DNA of 64,000 bases from JAITWN01 sp034002745 (GTDB lineage: Bacteria; Pseudomonadota; Gammaproteobacteria; SZUA-140). The stretch lies in NCBI GenBank assembly GCA_034002745.1, contig JAVEZY010000005.1, forward strand, positions 54,839-118,838. Reading direction: 5' to 3'. The position numbers and the translations under genes are program-made. The number at the start of each line of letters is the position of its first letter. Position 1 is the stretch's first letter. The notes under the pieces were generated by a model, which had not been told where the DNA came from, ran no database searches, and was given only the letters and a program-made list of their open reading frames with translations. Below, piece by piece: positions 25,009-33,073 of this stretch.

Positions 25009-26009
25009 CAGCGGCGGCGCTCGCGCTGTCGCTGCAGGCATGCGCGCTGTCGCGGGCCGACATCGAACGGTTCGCGCCGCCCGCCGAGCCGGCGAGGCAG
25101 GCATCCGCGCAGCCGGTGACGGGGCCGGGCGAGATCTGGCGCGTGGTAGACCAGGCTCCTGCGGGGGGCGACCTGCAATGGCTGGCCGGCGCTTCCGTCA
25201 CCCGCCTGCTGCAACCTGTCGCGGTGGCCGCGCGCGGTCAGCTCGTGTACATCGTCGATGTCGGAAGCCGGCAGTTGCTGCGCTATGATTCCTCCCTCGA
25301 TCGCCTCACGCTCGCTCGCGATCTGAAGGGCGTGCTGACGGGCGATGCTGCCGACCTGTTCCTGCATCGGGACATGTCCTTCTATCTCGCGGATCCCGAC
25401 GGCGCCCGCGTGCTGCATTTCGACGCCGACGGCAGGTTGCTGCGGGTGATCGAGGACCGCGTCACCATCGGACGCCCCCTGAGCGTGGTGGCTGACGAGA
25501 ACAGCGGCTATCTGTTCGTCGCCGATGGTTTCAACGATGACGTCATCGTCTTCAATACCGCGGGACTGATCACCGGCGCCATCGGCATCCGCGGCCAGGG
25601 GCCGGGACGATTCCTGGGAATCACCGCCCTGGCGCAGGGACCCGATGGCTACTACGTGGGAACGCGCTTCGGGCCTTCGCGCGTACAGCTGATGGGATAC
25701 GATGGCGCGTTCCGCGAATCACTGCAGGCGGATACGGTGACCTTTCCTACCTCGATCGCGGTCGATGCCGAAGGCCGGGCTTTCGTCGCCGACTACATGA
25801 GCGACGACATCAAGGTCTATCAGGGCGTCGCACTCATCGGCACCATCGGCGGCCATGGCTCCGCGCCGGGCCGCTTCCGCCGCATCACCGACATATGGAT
25901 AGATGAAGGCTTCCTGTACGTTGCCGACAGCCTGAACCGTCGCATTCAGATCCTCGATCTCGCTTCCTGGGAGCCCTCGCCGCGGATCGGAGAGTCCGCC
26001 GGACAATGA
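24969..26009 (+). CDS. NHL-repeat beta-propeller lipoprotein
   Basis: A 346-residue lipoprotein (lipobox LQAC, Cys25) built from six or so NHL-type blades with repeating motifs such as LYIVD/LFVADGFNDDVIVFN, AFVADYMSDDIKVY and LYVADSLNRRIQILD. NHL propellers bind proteins or ligands and are often found beside multiheme cytochromes. The start codon at 24969 lies inside the previous cytochrome gene; it gives a proper lipoprotein signal sequence. It overlaps the next NHL gene by 4 bases. Role inferred: an outer-membrane-attached assembly or docking factor. Confidence 0.85.
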   Translation: MPFRTARRHLAALTAAALALSLQACALSRADIERFAPPAEPARQASAQPVTGPGEIWRVVDQAPAGGDLQWLAGASVTRLLQPVAVAARGQLVYIVDVGSRQLLRYDSSLDRLTLARDLKGVLTGDAADLFLHRDMSFYLADPDGARVLHFDADGRLLRVIEDRVTIGRPLSVVADENSGYLFVADGFNDDVIVFNTAGLITGAIGIRGQGPGRFLGITALAQGPDGYYVGTRFGPSRVQLMGYDGAFRESLQADTVTFPTSIAVDAEGRAFVADYMSDDIKVYQGVALIGTIGGHGSAPGRFRRITDIWIDEGFLYVADSLNRRIQILDLASWEPSPRIGESAGQ

Positions 26010-27061
26010 TCCGCGCCGGTATGCGCGCGGGACTGTGCTCCGTCCTGCTGATGCTGCTCGCGGCCTGCGCGAGTACGCCTCCGGTTTTCGAGTATGAACT
26101 CGTCAACACCGGCTACCGCTGGCCTGCGCCCCCGGAAACCGCCCGCTTCGAGCTGGTCGGACAGCTCACGGGTGAAGGAAATTTCCCGCGCGAGGCGCAG
26201 GGCTTCGGCGGACGGGTGATGGGCTGGCTGCTGGGCCTCAACAGCGACAAGCGGATTCCCCAGGTGTTGCAGCGCCCGCAGGCGGGCTTCGTCGATGAGG
26301 CGACCGGACGCGTCTACGTGACCGATGTCAGCCGCGGCGCGGTGTTCGTCTTCGATGAAGGCGGCGCGCGCCTGCGTATCTGGCAATCCGCGGGACAGGT
26401 GGCGCGTTTCGTCACGCCGGCAGGCATCACGCCGGGGGCCGCTGGCGAGATCCTGGTCGCCGACGCCGAGCTCGGCATCGTGGTGCGGCTCGATGCCGAA
26501 GGCGAGCCGCTCGGCGGCATCGGTCTCGGTGATCTGGTCCGGCCGGTAGGTATCGCCCGCGATCCTGCGCGTGGGCGCATCTATGTCGCCGACTCCCAGG
26601 CTCACGACGTGAAGGTGTTCGCCGACGATGGCGCGCTGCTGGATGTCATCGGCAAGCGCGGCGAGGGCGCGGGAGAGCTCAACGGGCCCACCTATGTGGC
26701 GTGGGCGAATGATCGCCTGCTGGTCACCGATACGCTCAATTCACGCGTGCAGGTGTTCGATGCCGACGGACGATACGTGCGTGAATTCGGCCGGCGCGGA
26801 CTGTTCGTCGGCGACATGCCGAGACCGAAGGGCATCGCCGCGGACAGAAACGGCAATCTGTACGTGGTGGAATCCTATTATGACCATCTGCTAGTATTCA
26901 ACGACGACGGGGAGTTGCTGTTGCCCATCGGGGGGTCCGGAAGCGGCATTGGTCAGTTCTATCTGCCCGCTGGCGTATGGACCGATCATCGTGACCGGAT
27001 CTATGTCGCCGATTCATTCAACGGTCGTATCATGATATTCCAATTGCTGGGGGAGACGTGA
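26006..27061 (+). CDS. NHL-repeat beta-propeller lipoprotein, second copy
   Basis: A 351-residue lipoprotein (lipobox LAAC, Cys21) with the six-bladed NHL pattern: VYVTDVSRGAVFVFDEGG, ILVADAELGIVVRLD, IYVADSQAHDVKVFADDG, LLVTDTLNSRVQVFDADG, LYVVESYYDHLLVFNDDG and IYVADSFNGRIMIF, clearer than in the preceding gene. It ends with ATG of the 11-heme cytochrome overlapping its TGA. A third relative is at 51958. Being placed directly between cytochrome genes it likely acts on them. Confidence 0.88.
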   Translation: MIRAGMRAGLCSVLLMLLAACASTPPVFEYELVNTGYRWPAPPETARFELVGQLTGEGNFPREAQGFGGRVMGWLLGLNSDKRIPQVLQRPQAGFVDEATGRVYVTDVSRGAVFVFDEGGARLRIWQSAGQVARFVTPAGITPGAAGEILVADAELGIVVRLDAEGEPLGGIGLGDLVRPVGIARDPARGRIYVADSQAHDVKVFADDGALLDVIGKRGEGAGELNGPTYVAWANDRLLVTDTLNSRVQVFDADGRYVREFGRRGLFVGDMPRPKGIAADRNGNLYVVESYYDHLLVFNDDGELLLPIGGSGSGIGQFYLPAGVWTDHRDRIYVADSFNGRIMIFQLLGET

Positions 27062-29793
27062 TGCGCGGGCCCGCATGGTTTGTCGGCGTGCTGGGCATGC
27101 TGTGGATGGCGACGGGGCTCGCGGCCGGACCGGTGTCGGACATCGCCAACACGCGGCACAACCTGTCCGCGACCCTGCCTCCGGGCGATGTGGAGCGGCG
27201 CGCCGCGGCGACCGAGGAGTCGCAGATCTGCGTCTTCTGCCACACCCCGCACGGTGCCACCCCCGAGTACAACGCTCCGCTGTGGAATCGCCAGCTCTCG
27301 CAGGCGACCTATATCACCTACGACTCGAGCTCGATGGATGCGACCGATCTGGGGCAGCCCAGCGGGCGCTCCAAGCTGTGTCTGTCCTGCCACGATGGCA
27401 CCATCGCGCTCGGCGCGGTCAACGTGCTCAACCGCGACGAACCCAATCGCGACGGACGCACCGTGTCGGTGGATACGCTCAATGCGTCGCCGCCGGGCAC
27501 CATGCCTCATGGTCACGGGACCGAAACCGGTTTCACCCGTTACATCGGTATCGACCTGACCAACGATCATCCGATCTCGTTCACCTTCGACAGCGCGCAG
27601 GCAGTACGCGACGGCGAGCTGTTCGATCCGGTTTCGACGCCCTGGCTCGACGAGCGCACGCGCCGCATCGATGGCGAAGCCCGGCAGCCGCTGCCGCGCG
27701 GACTCTATCTGCCGCTGGAGCGCGATGTCGACGGCGTCGGTCCCAAGGTCGAGTGCATCACCTGCCACGATCCGCACGTGCGTTCGCAGGTCCCCGGCGA
27801 GAACATCAAGTTCCTGCGCGTCAATCGCCTGCAGCAGCATCCCCCGGTGCAGGGACAGTTTGATGCCCAGCGCGACATCATCTGTCTGGCCTGCCACGAC
27901 AAGGAAGGCTGGGCCGGTTCGGCGCATGCCAACCCCGCGGTCGCCGACGAACGCTATACCGAGGCCGCGGCCGCCATCCGCGAGTTCCCCAGCGATACCC
28001 GGGTGTGGCAGGCGGCATGTCTGAACTGCCATGATCCGCACACCGTCCAGGGCTCGCGCCGTATCCTGCGTGAAGGCACCGACGGGCCGCTGATGACCGA
28101 CCCGGTGACCGGCGCCCAGTTCCGTCAGGGTGGCGATCCGGCCATCGAGCAGGTCTGCTATTCCTGTCACGGCGATCCCGCGCTCGGGCCGCCGACGCCG
28201 CAGACCCTGCAGGGTCAGATCAATCCCAGCGCCAATCCGGCGTTCGAAGTGCCCGACGTGAAGACGGACTTCACGACCATGCGCACGCACATGCCGATCT
28301 CCAACACCGATCAGCTTTCCGGGCGCGAGGTGCACAGCATCGGTACCGGCGATGCCGCCACCCAGGGTACCGAGCGCGGCCAGGACTTCGTCGAGTCGCG
28401 CGAACTGCTCGGAGTGGGCGGACTCGCCAACCGTCACGCCGAATGCACCGATTGCCACAACCCGCATCGCGTGCAGCGCACGCGGCTGTTCAATGACGAC
28501 CCCACCGTGCCCTCGCCGGGTCCGACGCACGAGCATGGGTCGGGCGTGCCGCATACCAACCTCGCGTCGGGCGTGCTGCGTGGCATCTGGGGTGTGGAGC
28601 CGGTATACGCCAACACCGCCTTCGGCAACCCGCCGGTCGATTTCCAGGTCAAACGGGGCGATCCCGGCGTGGGCGGCAGCACCGACGTCAACGCGCCGTA
28701 TCTGACGCGCGAGTATCAGCTGTGCCTGAAGTGTCATTCGAATTACGCGTATGACGTGCCGCCGCCGCTCGGCTACACCAGCGGGCTGACGCCGGCGGGC
28801 ACCAATTCGCTGTTCAACTACACCAACCAGGCGATGGAGTTCCTGTCGCCGCTCGACCACCAGGGCGAGACCACGCCGGCCACGCCGACCGGCGCCTATG
28901 TCGGTGCACCGGCTCCGGTACCGGCACAGGTCGACGATTCGAGCGGCACCGGCACGGCCACCTATGGCCGGACCGATCCGCAAGGCAATCTGGTCGACTA
29001 CGTGACCAACAACCATCGGTCCTGGCATCCGACCATGCAGCCCACGGGCCGCACGCCGGCGGTGCGTGGCGCCGATGCCAATGCATGGCGTCCGCCGTTC
29101 AATGCAGCGGTCGGAACGCAGACCATGTACTGCACCGACTGCCATGGTTCCCGCACGCCGGGTGATACCGTGGTTCCCTTCGGCGGCGAGAACGGTTTCG
29201 TCTGGGGACCGCACGGCTCGGATGAGAACTTCATCCTGAAAGGCAACTGGAGCGATCAGACCGGAGAGGCCACCACCAACTTTGCCAACGAAGCCGATCC
29301 GTCGAATCACCTGTGCTTCCGTTGCCATGATCCCAAGAACTATGCACGGGCCGCGTTCGGGCCCGGCAATCCGGACGTGGTGCGCAGCGGCTTCCGTCGC
29401 GCGGTCGGCGGTGGCGGCTGTCTGCCCTTCCTCGGCACCAACCTGCATGTCGGTCATGCGGCCGCAGTGCAGAACTTCCGCTGCACCTACTGCCACATCG
29501 CGATTCCACACGGATGGAAGAACAAGGTATTCCTGGCCAATCTGAACGACGTAGGCCTCGAAGCCGAGCTGCCGCCCGGAACGCAGGTCCGCTATACCGG
29601 CTTCCCGCAGTCCGGCACTGCTCGCTACTACCAGGGGCCGTATTATCTCGGCACCACCCTCAAGGTACGCAGCTTCGCGCGCAGCGGTGAGTGGCTGGAC
29701 GTCAACTGTGGCTCCGCCGGCTTCCCGGGTAACGGCATCGTCGGCGTCGACTGGATGAACAACAGCAGCGAGGCCTGCGTGAACCCGCCATGA
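27061..29793 (+). CDS. Eleven-heme c-type cytochrome
   Basis: A 910-residue exported cytochrome with a signal peptide (about residues 1-22) and 11 CXXCH sites near residues 57, 107, 232, 275, 320, 366, 462, 555, 691, 752 and 808. Residues 1-285 repeat the tetraheme protein at 17881 (SDIANTRHNLS, CVFCHTPHG, CLSCHDGT, TNDHPIS, CITCHDPH, CLACHDK); the remaining seven hemes are more widely spaced. There is no lipobox or C-terminal anchor. Extra His ligands (DPH, NPH, IPHGW) accompany several sites. The ATG at 27061 overlaps the TGA of the NHL gene. Likely the main extracellular or outer-membrane cytochrome of the cluster. Confidence 0.92.
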   Translation: MRGPAWFVGVLGMLWMATGLAAGPVSDIANTRHNLSATLPPGDVERRAAATEESQICVFCHTPHGATPEYNAPLWNRQLSQATYITYDSSSMDATDLGQPSGRSKLCLSCHDGTIALGAVNVLNRDEPNRDGRTVSVDTLNASPPGTMPHGHGTETGFTRYIGIDLTNDHPISFTFDSAQAVRDGELFDPVSTPWLDERTRRIDGEARQPLPRGLYLPLERDVDGVGPKVECITCHDPHVRSQVPGENIKFLRVNRLQQHPPVQGQFDAQRDIICLACHDKEGWAGSAHANPAVADERYTEAAAAIREFPSDTRVWQAACLNCHDPHTVQGSRRILREGTDGPLMTDPVTGAQFRQGGDPAIEQVCYSCHGDPALGPPTPQTLQGQINPSANPAFEVPDVKTDFTTMRTHMPISNTDQLSGREVHSIGTGDAATQGTERGQDFVESRELLGVGGLANRHAECTDCHNPHRVQRTRLFNDDPTVPSPGPTHEHGSGVPHTNLASGVLRGIWGVEPVYANTAFGNPPVDFQVKRGDPGVGGSTDVNAPYLTREYQLCLKCHSNYAYDVPPPLGYTSGLTPAGTNSLFNYTNQAMEFLSPLDHQGETTPATPTGAYVGAPAPVPAQVDDSSGTGTATYGRTDPQGNLVDYVTNNHRSWHPTMQPTGRTPAVRGADANAWRPPFNAAVGTQTMYCTDCHGSRTPGDTVVPFGGENGFVWGPHGSDENFILKGNWSDQTGEATTNFANEADPSNHLCFRCHDPKNYARAAFGPGNPDVVRSGFRRAVGGGGCLPFLGTNLHVGHAAAVQNFRCTYCHIAIPHGWKNKVFLANLNDVGLEAELPPGTQVRYTGFPQSGTARYYQGPYYLGTTLKVRSFARSGEWLDVNCGSAGFPGNGIVGVDWMNNSSEACVNPP

Positions 29794-30818
29794 GACGGAT
29801 GCTGCGCAAGCTGGCGTCGCTGCGTCTCACCGTCTTCGGCATGATCATGCTCGGCATCGGCGCCGCGCTGAATTACGACAACCCCGTTTCCACGCCGGTC
29901 TGGGTGCTGGTGGCGCCGCTGGCGCTGCTGGCGCTCAATCTGTTCGCCGCCATTCTCACCAATCCGCGCATCAATCGTCGCGGCGGTCTGCTGGTATTCC
30001 ACGTCGGTCTGCTGTTGATCGCAGTGCTGGCCGCGATCGGTCGGCTGACCTATATGGAAGGTCGCATCGAACTGGTGGAAGGGCAGCCTTTCGCGGTGGA
30101 AGACGTGATCGACATGCGTGTCGGTCTGCTGCACGGCGGCAGCATGGAGGAAGTGAATTTCGTCCAGGGTCCCTATACCGTGGATTACACCACCGGCATG
30201 ACGCGTGGACCGACGCGCAGCCACGTGGCCCTGCCGGATGGACGCGGCGGCTGGGAGCAGCTCGTCGTCGGCGATGACACCCCGCTGGTGATCGATGGCT
30301 ACCGTTTCTACAGCACGTTCAACAAGGGATTTGCGGCGATCGTCACCTGGATGAGCGAGGGGAGCGAGCCGGTGACCGGAGCAGTCCACATGCCCTCCTA
30401 TCCGCTGTTCGAACATCGCCAGGCGAATCGCTGGGTGTTGGACGACGGACGCGAGATCCGTTTCTGGCTGCAGCTCGAGACCGGCATGGATCCGGCGAGC
30501 GACTGGCGGCTGGAGCCGGCGCGCACGCCGGGAGTGCTGGTGCTGCGCGAAGGCGATCAGCGCATCGAACTCGCCCCTGGTCAGACGGCGTCCATCGCGG
30601 GTGGCATGCTGCGTTATGATCGCCCGGTGGGCTGGATGGGCTACAAGATCTATTACGATCCGACGCTGCCCTGGCTGTTCGTCGTGTCATTCATCACTGT
30701 GTTCGGCCTCGCTGCGCATCTGTGGCGCAAGATCGGCAGTGTGCAGGCGGCTGCCGCGGCGCAGGAGCGTCAGGGCGCGACGCGCGCCGGGCGCGGATTA
30801 TCGGGAGGTGTTTCATGA
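29790..30818 (+). CDS. ResB/CcsB-like System II cytochrome c biogenesis protein
   Basis: A 342-residue membrane protein of the ResB family, partner of CcsA in System II heme delivery. Three N-terminal helices (VFGMIMLGIGAAL, WVLVAPLALLALNLFAA, FHVGLLLIAVLAAIG with a conserved His) are followed by a periplasmic domain (~95-285) and a final helix (WLFVVSFITVFGLAAHL). It overlaps the end of the 11-heme gene by 4 bases (ATGA) and the start of ccsA by 4, so the three are translationally coupled. The genome also encodes System I (39.9-46.9 kb), so this pair is probably dedicated to the cluster's multiheme proteins. Confidence 0.88.
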   Translation: MRRMLRKLASLRLTVFGMIMLGIGAALNYDNPVSTPVWVLVAPLALLALNLFAAILTNPRINRRGGLLVFHVGLLLIAVLAAIGRLTYMEGRIELVEGQPFAVEDVIDMRVGLLHGGSMEEVNFVQGPYTVDYTTGMTRGPTRSHVALPDGRGGWEQLVVGDDTPLVIDGYRFYSTFNKGFAAIVTWMSEGSEPVTGAVHMPSYPLFEHRQANRWVLDDGREIRFWLQLETGMDPASDWRLEPARTPGVLVLREGDQRIELAPGQTASIAGGMLRYDRPVGWMGYKIYYDPTLPWLFVVSFITVFGLAAHLWRKIGSVQAAAAAQERQGATRAGRGLSGGVS

Positions 30819-31666
30819 ACGGTGAGGTGGTCACCGAACTGCCCTGGCTGTACGCGGGCATCGCCAGCTACGCGCTGGCATTCATGGTGACCGGAATCGC
30901 GCTGCTGCGCACCGGGGGCGCGGGCGCCGCGGCCATCGCGGCGCGTCCCGACCGCTACGTGCTCGGCCTGCTCGTCGGCGCCGTCGCCCTGCTCACCATT
31001 TCGCTGGCCGAACGCTGGGTGCGCATCGGTCACGGTCCCTTCGTCGATCTGTTCGAGCTGCTGATCAGCCAGATGTTCAGCCTGGGACTGGTGTATACCG
31101 TGGCGTACTGGCGCATACCGCTGCTGCGTCCCACCGCCATCATCGTGCTGCCGGTGCTGCTGTGCATGGGAGCCTGGGTGTTGACGGTCGATCCCGCCGC
31201 CAGCGCCTTTCCGCCCACCTACTATCACGACTGGAAATGGGCGCATGTCATCTTCGGCAAGTTCTTTCTCGCCTTCTGCCTGATCGGGACGGGCCTGGCC
31301 GGCATCATTCTGCTGCGTGACGCGCCGGTCATCAGTCGTCTGCTGCGCCACATGCCTTCGGACGCGGTGCTCGACACCGTCGCCTGGCGCTTCATGCTGC
31401 TGGCCCTGATATTCGAGAGTCTCATGCTCATCGCAGGCGCGGTGTGGGCGCAGGACGCCTGGGGGCGCTACTGGGCCTGGGACGCGCTCGAAACCTCATC
31501 CTTCATCAACTGGCTGCTGCTCGGCATCGCGATACATGTGCGCTTCACCTATCGGGTGTCGATACGCGCCGGCGCCGCGGCCATCATCGGCATCTTCGTA
31601 TTCGCGTTCTTCACCTATTTCGGCGCGCCGTTCTACAGCGAGGCGGCGCACAAGGGGGTCATATGA
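30815..31666 (+). CDS. CcsA/ResC-like System II heme-handling protein
   Basis: A 283-residue polytopic membrane protein (about eight helices) with the tryptophan-rich heme-handling motif WGRYWAWDALETSSFINWLL of the HHP family (CcsA, CcmC, CcmF) and conserved His residues around it (HDWKWAHV, IHVRF). With ResB it would carry heme across the inner membrane and attach it to CXXCH sites. The ATG at 30815 has GGGAGG upstream. Overlap with ResB before and the TPR gene after. Confidence 0.9.
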   Translation: MNGEVVTELPWLYAGIASYALAFMVTGIALLRTGGAGAAAIAARPDRYVLGLLVGAVALLTISLAERWVRIGHGPFVDLFELLISQMFSLGLVYTVAYWRIPLLRPTAIIVLPVLLCMGAWVLTVDPAASAFPPTYYHDWKWAHVIFGKFFLAFCLIGTGLAGIILLRDAPVISRLLRHMPSDAVLDTVAWRFMLLALIFESLMLIAGAVWAQDAWGRYWAWDALETSSFINWLLLGIAIHVRFTYRVSIRAGAAAIIGIFVFAFFTYFGAPFYSEAAHKGVI

Positions 31667-32385
31667 GCGGAGTCATGGCAATCGGCAATCGCTCCGCCGT
31701 TTCGGCGCTTTCGCTCGCGCTCGGTGCCATTGTCGTCAGCGCCCTGGTGCTGCTTTCCGTTGGGGCCGAGATGAGCGCCCGGATGGCGAGCGCCCATCTG
31801 CCCGGCCAGGGCCCCCAGACTTTCCAGACCCGCCCCGATGCGGGCGGTGATGCCGCTCCGACGGATCCCCGGCTCGCGGAGATCGAACAGCGTTTCGGTC
31901 AGGCGGTGGTGATGCTGCACGCGCGCCGCTATCAGGAGGCGGTGGTGGCGCTGGAAAGGGTGATCGAGCTGTCGCCCCGCCTGCCGGAAGCCTACATCAA
32001 TCTCGGTTACGCCCTGCTCGGACTGGAGCAGAACGAGCATGCACGCGATTTCTTCCTGGCCGCGACCGAACTGGACCCCTATCAGGGCAATGCCTATTGG
32101 GGGCTGGCCGTTGCGCTGGAAGCGCTCGATGATCTGGACGGCGCGTTGGGCGCGATGCGTACCTACATCCACCTCGCGCCGCCCGACGATCCGTATGTGC
32201 GCAAGGCGCGCTCGGCGTTGTGGGAGTGGGACGAGCGACGTGCGCGCGGTCCCCTGCCCGAGCATGAGCAGGAGTGGATCGACGAGCGCACCCGCGAATG
32301 GGAGGATCGCAATCTGCCTGATCGCGATGCGCCGGTTGCTCCGGCCTTGAACATTCCGCTGGGAGGTGATGATGCGACTCCATGA
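31663..32385 (+). CDS. TPR-repeat protein with one N-terminal membrane helix
   Basis: A 240-residue protein with a transmembrane helix at about 13-34 and three TPR motifs at about 70-175 (e.g. ARRYQEAVVALERVIELSPRLPEAYINLGYALLGL), then a charged, disordered tail. TPR proteins such as CcmI/NrfG recruit apocytochromes to heme ligases; by position next to CcsA this one may play that role in System II. Function inferred from context. The ATG at 31663 overlaps the CcsA stop. Confidence 0.8.
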   Translation: MSGVMAIGNRSAVSALSLALGAIVVSALVLLSVGAEMSARMASAHLPGQGPQTFQTRPDAGGDAAPTDPRLAEIEQRFGQAVVMLHARRYQEAVVALERVIELSPRLPEAYINLGYALLGLEQNEHARDFFLAATELDPYQGNAYWGLAVALEALDDLDGALGAMRTYIHLAPPDDPYVRKARSALWEWDERRARGPLPEHEQEWIDERTREWEDRNLPDRDAPVAPALNIPLGGDDATP

Positions 32386-33073
32386 ACCCGGTCAGGTTCA
32401 CTTTTCGCCAGCCGTGCGCATCGCTTTCCGCAAGGCGGGCATGGCGTTCCTGGTGCTGGTGGCGGCGCTCGCCTGGGTCGGTTCCGCGCCTGTCCTGGCC
32501 CAGTCGCATGGCGGCGTGCTCGCGGGCGTGAACTACAAGGAGCTGTCGCAGCCGCGGCCGACCGAAGCGGCGCCAGGCACGGTCGAGGTGATCGAGTTCC
32601 TGTGGTATGACTGTCAGACCTGCTTCGTGGTCGAGCCGGCGCTGAAGCGATGGCTGCGCGAGCGGGAGGGGACGGTCACCCTGCGCCGCATGCCGGCGCT
32701 TGCCGGCACGCACATGATCCACTATGCCCGCGCCTTCTATGCGGCAGAGGCGCTGGGGGTGCTCGACGAGGTGCATGAAGCGCTGTACGAGGCCCTGCAT
32801 CGTCACGGCCGCGCGCTGGACCGGGAAGATACGCTGGCGGCCTTCTTCGCCGAACACGGGGTCGAGCGCACCCGCTTCCTGAGCGTGTTTCGCAGCAGCG
32901 CGGTCGCCGCGCGGGTGCGCAGCGCGCAGCAGATGAGCAGGGATTACGAACTGGCAGGCGCGCCGACGTTCATTGTCGCGGGCAAGTACCGGGTCGATCC
33001 CACGATGGCGGCCAGCGTTTCGTCCATGCTGGAGGTGATCGACTTTCTCGTCGAACGCGAGTCCGGACGCTGA
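32372..33073 (+). CDS. DsbA-like thiol oxidoreductase
   Basis: A 233-residue exported thioredoxin-fold protein of the DsbA type: N-terminal signal segment (about 18-45), active site in FLWYDCQTCFVVEPAL, helical insertion, and the cis-proline loop ELAGAPTFIV. The motif is CQTC, unlike CPHC of DsbA. It follows the CcsA/TPR genes and overlaps the TPR gene, so it may handle the thiols of CXXCH apocytochromes. The two Met codons at 32369 and 32372 follow GGGAGG; the second has better spacing. Confidence 0.83.
   Translation: MRLHEPGQVHFSPAVRIAFRKAGMAFLVLVAALAWVGSAPVLAQSHGGVLAGVNYKELSQPRPTEAAPGTVEVIEFLWYDCQTCFVVEPALKRWLREREGTVTLRRMPALAGTHMIHYARAFYAAEALGVLDEVHEALYEALHRHGRALDREDTLAAFFAEHGVERTRFLSVFRSSAVAARVRSAQQMSRDYELAGAPTFIVAGKYRVDPTMAASVSSMLEVIDFLVERESGR

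Noticed and set aside
27001..29511. 836-codon open frame on the minus strand opposite the 11-heme cytochrome
   Set aside because: It mirrors a GC-rich coding strand with 11 intact CXXCH motifs; its translation is His/Arg-rich with no recognisable domain.
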